Shown: positions 48,116 through 57,932, numbered from the stretch's first letter. The stretch: 64,000 bases of DNA from Deinococcus sp. AB2017081 (GCF_034440735.1 NZ_CP140098.1:2287501-2351500); one strand, 5' to 3'. Numbers and translations are program-made. The notes: generated by a model not told the origin, from the letters alone.

Positions 48116-48915
48116 TCAGGCGATCCGGCAACCCTGCGCGATTCCCCGGGCCAGCGCGCCCACGTCCTCGCCACGCTGGATGGCGGTGATGAAGGCGCTG
48201 CCGACCACCACGCCATCGGCCACGCGGGCGACCTCGGCGGCCGTGGCGGCATCCTTCACGCCGAAGCCGACGGCGACCGGCACCGTGGCGAACTGCCGGG
48301 CCAGGGCCAGCATGGCCGGCACCTCGCCCAGGGCGCTGCCTTCACGGGCGCCGGTCACGCCGGTGACACTGACCGCGTAGAGAAAGCCTGTGCACGCCCG
48401 CGCCACGAGTTCCACACGCGCCGGCGTACTGGTCGGGGCGATCAGGAAGGTCACGGCCAGCCCGTACTCGGCGGCCAGATCCGCGATCTCCAGATCCTGA
48501 TCCGGCGGCAGATCCGGGAGGATCAGGCCGTCCACGCCGGCCTCGGCCGCCAGCCGCATGAACTCGCGCGGGCCGACCGCGTAGATCGGATTGACATAGG
48601 TCATGACGACGATCGGCGTGTCGTGGCGCGTCCGCAGCGCGGCGATCAGCTCCAGCGTGCGCCGGGTGCTGGTGCCGCCATCCAGCGCCTGTTCGCTGGC
48701 CCGCTGGATGGTGGGGCCGTCCCCGAGCGGATCGGAGTACGGAATGCCGACCTCCATCAGGTCGGCGTGGGCGAGCAGGGCGTCGGCCACGGCCGGGAAG
48801 GCGTCGGCGCTGGGATAGCCGGCGGTCATGAAGGGAATGAACGCGGCGCGGCCCTGGGCACGCGCACGCTCAAAGGCGGCGTGGATGCGGGCGACCCCGC
48901 GAGCCTGCGTGACGG

Positions 48916-48919
<4 letters not shown>
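48116..48919 (-). CDS. trpA: Tryptophan synthase alpha subunit
   Basis: Cleaves indole-3-glycerol phosphate to indole, which passes to TrpB. The 267-residue TIM barrel has the catalytic Glu in [16 protein letters not shown], Asp in [13 protein letters not shown], and the phosphate loop [14 protein letters not shown] 48919 overlaps the trpB stop (ATGA); the open frame upstream was rejected. It forms trpBA with the beta gene. Confidence 0.95.
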
Positions 48920-50154
<1,235 letters not shown>

Positions 50155-50196
50155 TGGAGCTTCAGGGTAGGATTCCGGCTTGCACCCGGTACAGCA

Positions 50197-50223
50197 AAAA
50201 CTTAGACAACTCGTCTAAGTTTT
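50197..50223 (-). terminator. AT-rich inverted repeat between gluQ and trpB
   Basis: AAAACTTAGAC and GTCTAAGTTTT are perfect 11-bp arms with a 5-nt loop. On the minus strand it is followed by one more T and GCTG, so it could end the gluQ transcript. Because it sits just before the trpB promoter and is AT-rich in a GC-rich genome, a regulator site is the alternative. Confidence 0.5.
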
Positions 50224-50241
50224 CCCTCATCTCTGGCCCGC

Positions 50242-51117
50242 TCAGGGACGCCACGTCCGCCACAGAGGGAGAAGGTCAGCCGGCGTGACTTCATCGGGCA
50301 CGTCCCAGCCGAGACTGCGCGCCAGGGCCGCGACGACCGCGCCTGCCGGAGCACCCGATTCACGCAGTTCCCGGACGCCGGGGGCGCCGCCGCGCTTGGC
50401 TAGACGCTCTCCTTGGAAATCCTTCATGAGAGGCACATGGTGGTAGCGGACAGGCGGCACGCCGAGCGCGGTCTGGAGCGCCGCCTGCCGGGGCGTGGCC
50501 GTCCACAGATCCTCGCCGCGCACCACGTCGGTCACGCCCATCTGCGCGTCATCCACCACCACCGCGAGGTGGTACGCGTACACGCCGTCGTTGCGGCGCA
50601 GCACCATGTCCCCGACCTGCGAGGGCAGGTGCTGGCACAGCGTCCACCCGCGTAGATCGTCGTGGGCGCACACCGTCTGATCCGGCACCCGCCAGCGCCA
50701 CGCCGCCGGGCGATCCGGGTGGGCCGTCGCCGTGCGGCAGGTGCCGGGGTACACCGGCTCGTCGCCGTGCGGGGCGCCGGCACTGGCCTCGACGGCGGCG
50801 AGCACCTCTCTGCGGGTACACGTGCACGGGTAGGTGTCCAGCGTCTCCAGCGCAGCGGCGTACCGATCCAGCCGCTCCGACTGACGGTATTCCCTGTCCC
50901 AGTCCAGGCCCAGCCACTCCAGATCGCGCCGGGTGACGTCGTAGGCCCAGGCGCGTACACGCCCGGTGTCCAGATCCTCGAAGCGCAGCAGGTGTCGCCC
51001 GCCCGCCGCGCGCGAGTGCAGCCACGCCAGCAGCGCCGTCCGCGCATTGCCCAGGTGCATCGCCCCGGTGGGACTCGGCGCGAAGCGGCCGGTCACGGCG
51101 GAGGGAGCAGGAGCCAT
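50242..51117 (-). CDS. gluQ: Glutamyl-Q tRNA(Asp) synthetase
   Basis: Attaches glutamate to queuosine at the wobble base of tRNA-Asp. The 291 residues match the catalytic domain of GluRS without the anticodon domain. HIGH appears as MHLGNAR in FAPSPTGAMHLGN, a zinc-type CTCTRREV cluster is present with a later Cys in PGTCRT, and the KMSKS position reads LAKRGG. ATG 51117 is chosen because TACCCT lies exactly 6 nt upstream; ATG 51135 would add six residues. Confidence 0.92.
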   Translation of the reverse strand: MAPAPSAVTGRFAPSPTGAMHLGNARTALLAWLHSRAAGGRHLLRFEDLDTGRVRAWAYDVTRRDLEWLGLDWDREYRQSERLDRYAAALETLDTYPCTCTRREVLAAVEASAGAPHGDEPVYPGTCRTATAHPDRPAAWRWRVPDQTVCAHDDLRGWTLCQHLPSQVGDMVLRRNDGVYAYHLAVVVDDAQMGVTDVVRGEDLWTATPRQAALQTALGVPPVRYHHVPLMKDFQGERLAKRGGAPGVRELRESGAPAGAVVAALARSLGWDVPDEVTPADLLPLWRTWRP

Positions 51118-51123
51118 GGGATC

Positions 51124-51129
51124 AGGGTA
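51124..51129 (-). promoter_or_regulatory. Leaderless -10 element of gluQ
   Basis: TACCCT on the minus strand, 6 nt before ATG 51117. It overlaps the codons that an upstream ATG start would use, so the shorter protein is preferred. Confidence 0.55.
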
Positions 51130-51165
51130 GGGCATCGGGCGGGGCGTCCAGTGTGACCGATGGGT

Positions 51166-51660
51166 CTACGTCAGCTCGTCCCACACGGCCAGCAGCACCC
51201 CGGCCACGATCGCCACGAAGGCCAGGAAGGCGACGGCGCTGCCCAGCGGGGCCGCCAGGTGCAGGGCGTCGGCCGCGCCCAGGAGCTGCCACCAGTCGTG
51301 GGTATCGGGATCACCCGTGATCAGGTCGAGGTTCCGGGTCGGCGCGTCGCGGATATACGCGGCCACGCTTGCCAGCGAGTGGGCCGCCCACAGCGTCACG
51401 ATGCCCGCCGCGTAACGGTCGCGCCGCGCCAGGAACGCCGCCGCACAGCCCAGCGGCACCAGCACCTGCATGACGCTGCCGCCCAGCAGCATGACCGTCT
51501 CGCCAAACAGACCGAACACCACGTGCCCAGCCTCGTGGAACACCAGATTCACGGTACTGAGCAGGCTGCCCGACAGGGGACGCAGCACGCCCGGCACCGT
51601 GACGAGCAGCGCCAGCGCCAGTCCGGCCCAGCGGCCCACCCCGCGCCACGGGCCCGTCAC
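51166..51660 (-). CDS. HEAGH membrane protein, M50-like
   Basis: A 164-residue membrane protein with about four hydrophobic helices. HEAGHVVFGLFGE carries an HExxH zinc motif inside a membrane segment, as in M50 site-2-type proteases; a possible further ligand lies in PDTHDWWQLLG. It is short for M50 and lacks a visible PDZ domain. GTG 51660 overlaps the stop of the small RHH-like gene (GTGA); GTG 51681 is a longer alternative. Third gene of a ParA-RHH-like operon. Whether it is an active protease is not known. Confidence 0.68.
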   Translation of the reverse strand: MTGPWRGVGRWAGLALALLVTVPGVLRPLSGSLLSTVNLVFHEAGHVVFGLFGETVMLLGGSVMQVLVPLGCAAAFLARRDRYAAGIVTLWAAHSLASVAAYIRDAPTRNLDLITGDPDTHDWWQLLGAADALHLAAPLGSAVAFLAFVAIVAGVLLAVWDELT

Positions 51661-51953
51661 CGGGTGCGTTCCCGCAGCCACGCCAGCAGGAGATCCTCGA
51701 CGAGTTCACTCACGCTCTCGCCGCCGTCCCGTTTGACCTCGCGCCAGACCGCGCGCACGGTCTCGCGCCGCACGTAGACCGTGACGGGCGCGTCCGCCCG
51801 GGCGAGGCCCGCCGTTTCGTCCTGGGGCCCGGGCACCGGAGTCCGGGCTGCGTCCTCGGGAGCATGGCGGCGCGCCCTGCGTTCGGCCTTGGCGGCCTTC
51901 TTGCGGCCCCTGCCCTTCTTCTTCGCCGAGTCCAGATACGTGAACCGGGACAT
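51657..51953 (-). CDS. Small basic protein with RHH-like C-terminus
   Basis: A 98-residue protein in two parts: a very basic N-terminal arm (SAKKKGRGRKKAAKAERR) and a C-terminal region (VTVYVRRETVRAVWREVKR...SELVEDLLLAWLRER) that reads like a ribbon-helix-helix DNA-binding fold. ATG 51953 lies four bases after the parA stop. A ParA followed by a small basic RHH protein resembles plasmid ParA/ParG-type partition pairs. The fold is inferred from pattern, not from clear homology. Confidence 0.6.
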   Translation of the reverse strand: MSRFTYLDSAKKKGRGRKKAAKAERRARRHAPEDAARTPVPGPQDETAGLARADAPVTVYVRRETVRAVWREVKRDGGESVSELVEDLLLAWLRERTR

Positions 51954-51957
51954 CCCC

Positions 51958-52578
51958 TCAGCCCACTTCACTCGCGAGGGCCACGACATCGGCCCACGCG
52001 CTGGCGGCGCGGGGATCGCGGACATCGCGCACCAGCACGCCCAGGTCGGCGGCCTTCTGGAATGCCGCGTAGTGGCGGATCATGGCGTTACACACGTGCA
52101 GGCCGGTGTCGCGCAGGTCCTCGCGGATGTCGTCGGCAGAGTTGCCCACCGGGGGCACGCGGCACAGCACGACCTGCACCTTCCGGGCCGCGCCATGCTC
52201 GCCCAGGTAATCCGCGAGGTCACGGGTCGCGTCCTGTTCCAGGGCGCTCAGGCCACTGGGAATCAGGATGGTGTCCGCCCGTTCGGCGAGCGTCCGCAGG
52301 TCACGGCGCTTCGGACGGCCCTCGGTGTCGATGATGACCATGTCGGCGGCGTTCAGCACTTTCGGCTTCGCGGCCTCCGGAGTGACGACCGGAAAGCCCA
52401 GGCCCTCCGGCCGGCGGGCCGCCCAGCGCAGGGCACTGCCCACCCGGCCGTCCTCGTCGATCAGCACCACGCGCCTGCCCCCGGCGGCCAGCGCCCCCGC
52501 CAGATTCACGGCCAGCGTGCTCTTCCCCACCCCGCCCTTCTCGGACGTGATCGCCAGGATGCGCGGCCCTGCTGCCAT
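51958..52578 (-). CDS. ParA/MinD-family ATPase
   Basis: A 206-residue deviant-Walker ATPase. The signature KGGVGKST lies near residue 15 (ITSEKGGVGKSTLAVNLAGAL), followed by LIDEDGRVGSALRW and DMVIIDTEGRP. It lacks the N-terminal DNA-binding domain of large plasmid ParA proteins. TACGCT lies 7 nt before ATG 52578, so it begins a leaderless operon with a small RHH-like protein and a HEAGH membrane protein. Chromosome or replicon segregation, or positioning of another cargo, are possible roles; no parB gene is nearby. Confidence 0.82.
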   Translation of the reverse strand: MAAGPRILAITSEKGGVGKSTLAVNLAGALAAGGRRVVLIDEDGRVGSALRWAARRPEGLGFPVVTPEAAKPKVLNAADMVIIDTEGRPKRRDLRTLAERADTILIPSGLSALEQDATRDLADYLGEHGAARKVQVVLCRVPPVGNSADDIREDLRDTGLHVCNAMIRHYAAFQKAADLGVLVRDVRDPRAASAWADVVALASEVG

Positions 52579-52624
52579 GCCCAGGAGCGTACCAGACGGC
52601 CTGCCCGGCCCGCATCATGGAGGC

Positions 52625-52846
52625 ATGACCGATCGTGACCGCCTGACGACCCTGCTGGCCTCGGAACCGTACTGGACGGCGCAGGCCATGCAGGCACAGG
52701 GCAGCCGCTTCTACCGCGCCCTGGGAACCGCGCTGGAGGCCGCCGACGCCACGAACCGCCGCCGCCTGTACGAGACGTGGCCGGACGAATTCTGGGACTT
52801 CTACACCCGGGGTCTGGAACTTGTAGAGGCCGGCGAGGCGCCGTGA
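52625..52846 (+). CDS. Small conserved-looking protein, 73 residues
   Basis: An ORF starting at ATG 52625, just after GGAGG (2-nt gap) and with CATCAT 6 nt upstream. The product is amphipathic and Trp/Tyr-rich (EPYWTAQAMQAQGSRFYRAL, YETWPDEFWDFYTRGLEL), without signal or membrane segment. It lies 49 bp upstream of the LmbE-like gene, which has its own promoter. No family recognised. Confidence 0.62.
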   Translation: MTDRDRLTTLLASEPYWTAQAMQAQGSRFYRALGTALEAADATNRRRLYETWPDEFWDFYTRGLELVEAGEAP

Positions 52847-52895
52847 CCGTGACCGGCGGCCCCCCGCGCTGCCGACCGTCACCTACACTGCCCGC

Positions 52896-53729
52896 ATGAC
52901 TGCCCGACCCACCCCCACCCTGCTTGCCGTGCTCGCCCACCCCGACGACGAGGCCTTCAGCATCGGCGGCACGCTGACGCACTATGCCCGCCGGGGCGTG
53001 CGGGTCGTCCTGGCGTGCGCCACCCGCGGCGAGGCCGGCAAGATCACGGTGCCCGGCATGACCGTGGACGACCTGGGTGCCCAGCGCGAACAGGAACTCC
53101 GCGAGGCGTGCCGCGCCCTGGAGATCCCGGAACCGGTCTTTCTGGACTTCCATGACTCGGGCCGCTACGAACGCACCCGGCACGACGATCCCCTGGCGCT
53201 GATGAACCTCGACCCCCTGGCGATCGAGACCCGGGTGAAGGCTGTCATGGATGACGTGCAGCCCGATGTGGTCATCACCTTCGACCCGCACGGGGGCTAC
53301 GGGCACATCGACCACCTGAAGGTTCACCGCGCCACCGTGGCGGCGTTCTTCAGCTCCGGCCACCTGCCGGACGGTGGCCCCCAGCGGCTGTACTACACCG
53401 CCATGACCACCGAGGCCGCGCAGGGGCTGTCGCGCATGGGACAGGATCTCGATCCCATGCTCTACGGCGTGTCCGAGGGCACCATCGCCGTGCGCATGGC
53501 CGTCGGGGCCTACGCCGCGAACAAGACGGCCGCCCTGGCCGCCCACGGCACCCAGATGGGCGAGACGAGCATCCTGGGCCGCATGACCGCCGAGGAGCGG
53601 GCACAGCTGGAGGAGCGGATGCTGGGTTGGGAGAGCTTCAGCCTCGGCGGGACGCGGGTGCCAGTACCGCACCTGCCGCTGCGCGGCCTGTTCGACGGTG
53701 TGCGCGGGGGCGAGGGGCTGGACGACTGA
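52896..53729 (+). CDS. bshB: PIG-L/LmbE deacetylase, probable BshB
   Basis: A zinc N-deacetylase of 277 residues. The signature HPDDE (15-19) begins the fold, with GHIDHLKVH as the second metal motif. In bacillithiol synthesis BshB removes the acetyl group from GlcNAc-malate, the product of BshA; bshA lies about 13 kb away in this window. The PIG-L family also includes bacillithiol-conjugate amidases, so the bshB symbol is an inference. ATG 52896 is supported by TACACT (52884-52889) 6 nt upstream. Confidence 0.75.
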   Translation: MTARPTPTLLAVLAHPDDEAFSIGGTLTHYARRGVRVVLACATRGEAGKITVPGMTVDDLGAQREQELREACRALEIPEPVFLDFHDSGRYERTRHDDPLALMNLDPLAIETRVKAVMDDVQPDVVITFDPHGGYGHIDHLKVHRATVAAFFSSGHLPDGGPQRLYYTAMTTEAAQGLSRMGQDLDPMLYGVSEGTIAVRMAVGAYAANKTAALAAHGTQMGETSILGRMTAEERAQLEERMLGWESFSLGGTRVPVPHLPLRGLFDGVRGGEGLDD

Positions 53730-53736
53730 TTCCGGT

Positions 53737-54324
53737 TCAGGAGAAAGGATTCAGGCGGCGGGCCGCGTCCTGGGCCGCTTCGGCCCCCCACACCAGCCCG
53801 GCGACATGCACGGCCGCGTGCAGGGCGGCGAATCCGGCAGGCGTGGTGCACAGCGTCCCGTCGGTCACGCTCTGATCCGGGCGGACATCGGAGACGCCGT
53901 GGCCCCACAGGGTATCGACCAGTTCGGCCGGGCCGCCCACGACCTTCCCCGTCAGGGTGTCGGCCTCGGCGCACAGCAGGACGCCGCTGCCGCTGGCCCC
54001 GACCGGCAGGGCCGCGTGCGAGGCCAGGAAGGCGCGGAGCAGGGGATCGCGGGCCGCGCGGGCCGCGCCGGGGCCACCGGGGATCAGGAGTCCCGCTGGC
54101 CGGGGCAGCGCCGCGTACAGCACGTGTGGAGTGCTCACCAGGCCGCCCGCCGTGAGGATGCTGGCCCGTGAGCGGTTGACGGTGCGGGTGGCGCCCTCGC
54201 CTCCGCACAGCCGGCACACGGCCACCATGATGCCCAGTTCCAGCTCGCTCACGCCGGCGTAGATCGGCACCGCCACGACGTGCCCTGCCGACCCGTTGCC
54301 CGGCCGCTCGGTGTCGGCGGTCAT
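53737..54324 (-). CDS. DJ-1/PfpI-like protein lacking the nucleophile
   Basis: A 195-residue GATase1-like protein with PIYAGVSELELG, LLIPGGPGAARAARD and GASGSGVLLCAEADTLTG. The last segment aligns with the usual nucleophile elbow (VCTGALLLA), but Cys seems replaced by Gly, so classical hydrolase activity is doubtful. It may be a binding or regulatory form. Its ATG overlaps the stop of a 65-residue gene (ATGA), and the cluster includes two small proteins of unknown function. Confidence 0.75.
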   Translation of the reverse strand: MTADTERPGNGSAGHVVAVPIYAGVSELELGIMVAVCRLCGGEGATRTVNRSRASILTAGGLVSTPHVLYAALPRPAGLLIPGGPGAARAARDPLLRAFLASHAALPVGASGSGVLLCAEADTLTGKVVGGPAELVDTLWGHGVSDVRPDQSVTDGTLCTTPAGFAALHAAVHVAGLVWGAEAAQDAARRLNPFS

Positions 54325-54518
54325 TCCGGGCGCAGGGGCCGCAGCGTGTAGCCGCGCCGGGCGACCGGTGGGCCGATCTCGCCGTGCTCCAGCAGGCGGT
54401 CGACCGCCTCCTCGTCCAGGCGCTCGACCCGCCGCAGGTACTCGCGCACCGCACCGGCCGAGTCGAAGCGCCGCGGATGGGGGTCGCCGTCGACGCGAAG
54501 GTCAAGCCAGCGGATCAC
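54321..54518 (-). CDS. Small acidic/basic protein, 65 residues
   Basis: A 65-residue protein starting at GTG 54518, beginning MIRWLDLRVDGDPHPRRF and rich in charged residues. It contains REYLRRVERLDEEAVDRLLEHG, probably helical. It overlaps the DJ-1-like start (ATGA) and lies 22 bp after the 128-residue gene, so all three are likely one operon. No family recognised. Confidence 0.65.
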   Translation of the reverse strand: MIRWLDLRVDGDPHPRRFDSAGAVREYLRRVERLDEEAVDRLLEHGEIGPPVARRGYTLRPLRPE

Positions 54519-54540
54519 GGCCGCTCCCGACTGCTGGTGC

Positions 54541-54927
54541 TCACAGCTCTCTCAGATCCTCCCACAGCTGCCAGCCCACGCCATCGGGCGTGCCGTCGAG
54601 CAGGGGATTCAGGGCCTCGCTGGCGGCGGTGGCGTCGCCGTGCAGGGTGTCATTGCTGGGCCGCTCGTCGTACACACGCAGCACCGTGAACTGGTAGAAG
54701 GTCTGACTGGCCGTCGGCTCGCCGTTCTCGAAGAAGGCGAAGGGCGGCTGCACCTGATCCCACAGCACGTGGGCGCCCTCCTGCTCGTCGCTGGTCGGGG
54801 GCGGCAGATCGAGCTCGCGGGGCAGGAAGTGCTCCAGATCGACGTCGGCCGCCTCGGGATGCCAGACGTATCCCTGAAGGAGCCGGACGGCAGCGCGGCC
54901 ACGCGGGTGTGGATCGGTGGAACTCAC
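54541..54927 (-). CDS. Hypothetical protein, 128 residues
   Basis: A soluble protein with acidic and aromatic stretches such as LLQGYVWHPEAADVDLEHFLP and GVGWQLWEDLREL. No domain recognised. GTG 54927 is chosen because TATGCT (54940-54935) lies 7 nt upstream; ATG 54939 lies inside that hexamer and would be the longer start. First gene of a three-gene unit ending in the DJ-1-like protein. It begins 19 bp after the end of the large ATPase gene on the same strand. Confidence 0.66.
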   Translation of the reverse strand: MSSTDPHPRGRAAVRLLQGYVWHPEAADVDLEHFLPRELDLPPPTSDEQEGAHVLWDQVQPPFAFFENGEPTASQTFYQFTVLRVYDERPSNDTLHGDATAASEALNPLLDGTPDGVGWQLWEDLREL

Positions 54928-54934
54928 GCTGCCC

Positions 54935-54940
54935 AGCATA
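54935..54940 (-). promoter_or_regulatory. Leaderless -10 element of the 128-residue gene
   Basis: TATGCT on the minus strand, 7 nt before GTG 54927. It lies in the 19-bp gap after the ATPase gene and overlaps the alternative upstream ATG. Confidence 0.55.
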
Positions 54941-54946
54941 CGCGCT

Positions 54947-57811
54947 CTAGCTGCGCCCGGTTCGGGTGGATGACCCGGCGGCGGTCATCGCGACGCGCAG
55001 CGCGTCGGCGGGGCGCAGGGCCTCGGGAACCGGGCCCGGCACGAACGCCCGGACGACGGACGCGGCGTCGGGATGGTTCGCCTCCAGCGCGGCTCCGATG
55101 TCCCGCCACACGCCTGCCTGGAAGGGACGCAGGGCCGGATCGTCCAGCGCGCCGCGAACCCACGTCAGGGTCGCCACCCCCTCGCCGATGGTCGCGCGGG
55201 CCTCCAGCGTGACGAGCTGGGCGCACAGGCCAGGATCGGGGGCCCCCGGCCCCTGTACCCGGCGCAGGAGGGCGTGGGCGCGGTTGATGTCTGCCAGGGC
55301 GGCCTCCACCTGACCGGCCCGGAGCCGGGCCTCCGCCCGCTGGGATCGGGCCTGCGCCTCCTCGTAGGGGTGACGGGTCAGGGCCAGCGCAGCCTCGGTG
55401 CTGGCCAGCGCCGCCGCGCTGTCCGGATCGGCCAGGGCGCGGCTGAGGTGCATGTCGAAGGTCAGGATGGTCTCGCGGTCGCCGCCTGGGGTCTGGGCAT
55501 GGATCAGGGCGTCGAGCAGCGTGCGGGCCTGAGCCAGATCGGGGTGATCCCGGTGGGGCCCACCCAGTGGGGGCAGATACGGCACACCCAGGCCACGGGT
55601 CAGGTAGGCCAGGGCCAGGCGGTAGCGGGTACGCCGCTCCCGGTAGCGGGTCTCGGCGGGTCGGGCCTCGTTCCGTTCCAGCAGGGACAGCGCCCGCGCC
55701 GCCTCGGCCATGGCGTCGTCCGGCCGGTTCAGGGCGAGCAGGATCGGTACGCCCTCCGAATGCAGCCGGGCACGCACCACCCGGTCTGGACGCCGGCGGG
55801 GGTCGTCAGGCACCCGCTCCAGCGCCTGCCCGAGCTGGCTCAGGCCCTCGGCCGGCCGGCCCAGCCGGCGCAGGGCTGTGGCGCTGCGGGCCAGCACCCG
55901 CGACGCCTCCTCGGCCGACCCGCCCGCCGCGTCCAGCCGCGCCGCGGCGTCCAGCAGCGCGTCGAGGGCAGCCTGGGGCTGGCCCAGGCGCAGGCGCAGG
56001 TCACCCTCCTGATAGCGGGCCCGTGCCGAGAGCAGCGGACTGCTGACCGGCACGCCCTGCAGGGCCACGAGCGCGTCGTCCCAGCGCCCGGCATCCTTGG
56101 CAATCAGGCCGCGCCACAGCAGGGCCCGGGGCCCGCCCACCGCCGTGCGGGGATCGGACACGGCGCGGGTCGCCGCATCAAGATCTCCCTCCCAGCGGGC
56201 CAGCGCCGCGTGAACCAGCAGCGCGTCGGCCTGGGCGGCCACCCCCCAGGGATCACGGGCGTCCATCCCCACCACGTCCGGGTGCTCCAGCTGCCGGCGG
56301 GCGGAGTCCACCATGCCGATCTCCAGGCTGCTCTCGGCCAGCTTGACCCGCGCCCAGGCCCGCACCGGGTCGCGGGGCGATTCCATCAGGGTGAACAGCG
56401 CGTCCCGCAGGGCCGGCTCCCGGTACTCGCCGCGGCCCGCGTGGTGCATGACCACCGCTCGGGCCAGCTGCTCCCGCTCGGGCAGGGAGCCGGCCCGGCG
56501 GATCAGGGGCCACAGGGGCGGCAGGTGCCGGGCGTCGTCCGGGTGGGCCTGCACGGCGGCACACACGGCCGCCCAATCGCCGAGGTGCGCCAGCGCGGCC
56601 AGCCGGTACGCGGCGAGCGCCGGCTCGGTGGTGGCGACGATCCGGGCATGTACCGCGTCGGTCTCGGGACGGCCGGCGGCGTCCCAGGCGGCCCGCAACA
56701 CCGGGGTCGGGTGAACGCCGCCGTCATCCACGGGCCGCAGCAGGGCGCGCGCGTGTGGCGGCAGCCCCTGCGGATCGGTGCCCAGCGCGGCGGTGACGAG
56801 CGCCGCTGGCCACGCGGCATGCGGATCCCGCAGATTCACGGCGTTCAGCGCGCCCCCCGCCTCGACCACGCGGCGGGTGTCCGGATCCGAGCGGATGTTC
56901 CCGGCGTCGGTGTCGCCGGACCTCAGACTGACCAGCAGGGTCAGGCGGTCGAGATGCCGGCCGGTCTCGCGCACCAGCGTGTCCGCCTCGTGCCGGGCGA
57001 TGCCCAGGGTGGTCATGAGGTACGTGCGCGCCTCGGCGCTGCTGGGGGGGCGCAGATCGATCACCTCGGCCGGGACGTCCTGCAGGCCACGGCGCGATTC
57101 GGTGGCGATCAGGGCAGCCACGCCGGGGCGCAGGTGGGTCAGCACGGTGGCCGCCACCCAGCCGGCCGGACTCGCGGGCGTGCCGTCCACGTGGCGCGGC
57201 GGATGGCCGCCGATCTGCAGGTCGTCGGTCACGCGGATCAGCACCGCGCCGGCCGCCGGCAGGGCCACGCGCAGCGCGTCCACCTGGGCCTGCGCGATCT
57301 CGGCGTACGACGATCCCCGCCCGGTGCCCGGCGTGGACACGTCGGTGGCGTCACCGGACAGGAGCAGCCGGGTCACGGCCACGTCCGCAGTCCGCAGCGC
57401 CCGGTCGAGGTGATCCAGCAGCACCGTCTTGCCCGCACCGGCGCGTCCGGTCACGATCAGCCGGGGGGCACGGCCTGCCCGGACACCGGCGAGGAACTGC
57501 TTGTAGGCCCGCTTCTTGGACCGGCCCAGGAGTTCCAGGGTGTCCGGCACCGCCGCCGAGACGGCCACCGCATCGCCCGCCGGCAGGTCGCGCCCGGTCT
57601 CGCGGGCGAGGTCACTCAGGATGCCGTGCAGGGCCGCCTTGTCGCGGGCGGTTCCGATGTCGCGGTACACGATGTTGCGCAGCGCCGCCGGGTTCGCGCC
57701 GCGTCCCCGCATCTCGGCCTCCAGCCAGCGCAGGCTGCCGCGCTGCTGCCGCCCGGAGGCCGGGGGCGGCAGGTGGCGGCGCAGGTCGGCCAGCACGCTC
57801 TTCCAGTCCAT
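54947..57811 (-). CDS. Large P-loop ATPase with TPR-like repeats, STAND-like
   Basis: A 954-residue cytoplasmic protein. The N-terminal 90 residues are helical; Walker A GRAGAGKT is at 122-129, a Walker-B-like VLIRVTDD near 195, and the NTPase module runs to about 340. The rest is Ala-rich helical repeats resembling TPRs (for example RARYQEGDLRLRLGQPQAALDALLDAA). This layout fits STAND signalling ATPases. No DNA-binding or effector domain is clear at either end, so output is unknown. ATG 57811 has TACGCT 9 nt upstream. It may be a sensor scaffold, but this is inference. Confidence 0.72.
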   Translation of the reverse strand: MDWKSVLADLRRHLPPPASGRQQRGSLRWLEAEMRGRGANPAALRNIVYRDIGTARDKAALHGILSDLARETGRDLPAGDAVAVSAAVPDTLELLGRSKKRAYKQFLAGVRAGRAPRLIVTGRAGAGKTVLLDHLDRALRTADVAVTRLLLSGDATDVSTPGTGRGSSYAEIAQAQVDALRVALPAAGAVLIRVTDDLQIGGHPPRHVDGTPASPAGWVAATVLTHLRPGVAALIATESRRGLQDVPAEVIDLRPPSSAEARTYLMTTLGIARHEADTLVRETGRHLDRLTLLVSLRSGDTDAGNIRSDPDTRRVVEAGGALNAVNLRDPHAAWPAALVTAALGTDPQGLPPHARALLRPVDDGGVHPTPVLRAAWDAAGRPETDAVHARIVATTEPALAAYRLAALAHLGDWAAVCAAVQAHPDDARHLPPLWPLIRRAGSLPEREQLARAVVMHHAGRGEYREPALRDALFTLMESPRDPVRAWARVKLAESSLEIGMVDSARRQLEHPDVVGMDARDPWGVAAQADALLVHAALARWEGDLDAATRAVSDPRTAVGGPRALLWRGLIAKDAGRWDDALVALQGVPVSSPLLSARARYQEGDLRLRLGQPQAALDALLDAAARLDAAGGSAEEASRVLARSATALRRLGRPAEGLSQLGQALERVPDDPRRRPDRVVRARLHSEGVPILLALNRPDDAMAEAARALSLLERNEARPAETRYRERRTRYRLALAYLTRGLGVPYLPPLGGPHRDHPDLAQARTLLDALIHAQTPGGDRETILTFDMHLSRALADPDSAAALASTEAALALTRHPYEEAQARSQRAEARLRAGQVEAALADINRAHALLRRVQGPGAPDPGLCAQLVTLEARATIGEGVATLTWVRGALDDPALRPFQAGVWRDIGAALEANHPDAASVVRAFVPGPVPEALRPADALRVAMTAAGSSTRTGRS

Positions 57812-57926
57812 GCTGCGACGAGCGTAGCACCCGAACGGGGGGAGCCCGGCACATGAACTGCGTCCAGAACAACCCAGGAGTGCCCACCCTGACGGGATCG
57901 TCAGGTTCCATTCAGGCCATGATGTG

Positions 57927-57932
57927 TATACT
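57927..57932 (+). promoter_or_regulatory. -10 element of the TPR protein gene
   Basis: TATACT, followed by a 5' UTR of nearly 40 nt carrying a GGAGG ribosome site. This gene is not leaderless. Confidence 0.5.

Noticed and set aside
55073..57856. A long plus-strand open frame opposite the large ATPase
   Set aside because: It mirrors the ATPase gene, has low-complexity composition and no start signals. The minus-strand frame has a P-loop and repeats.
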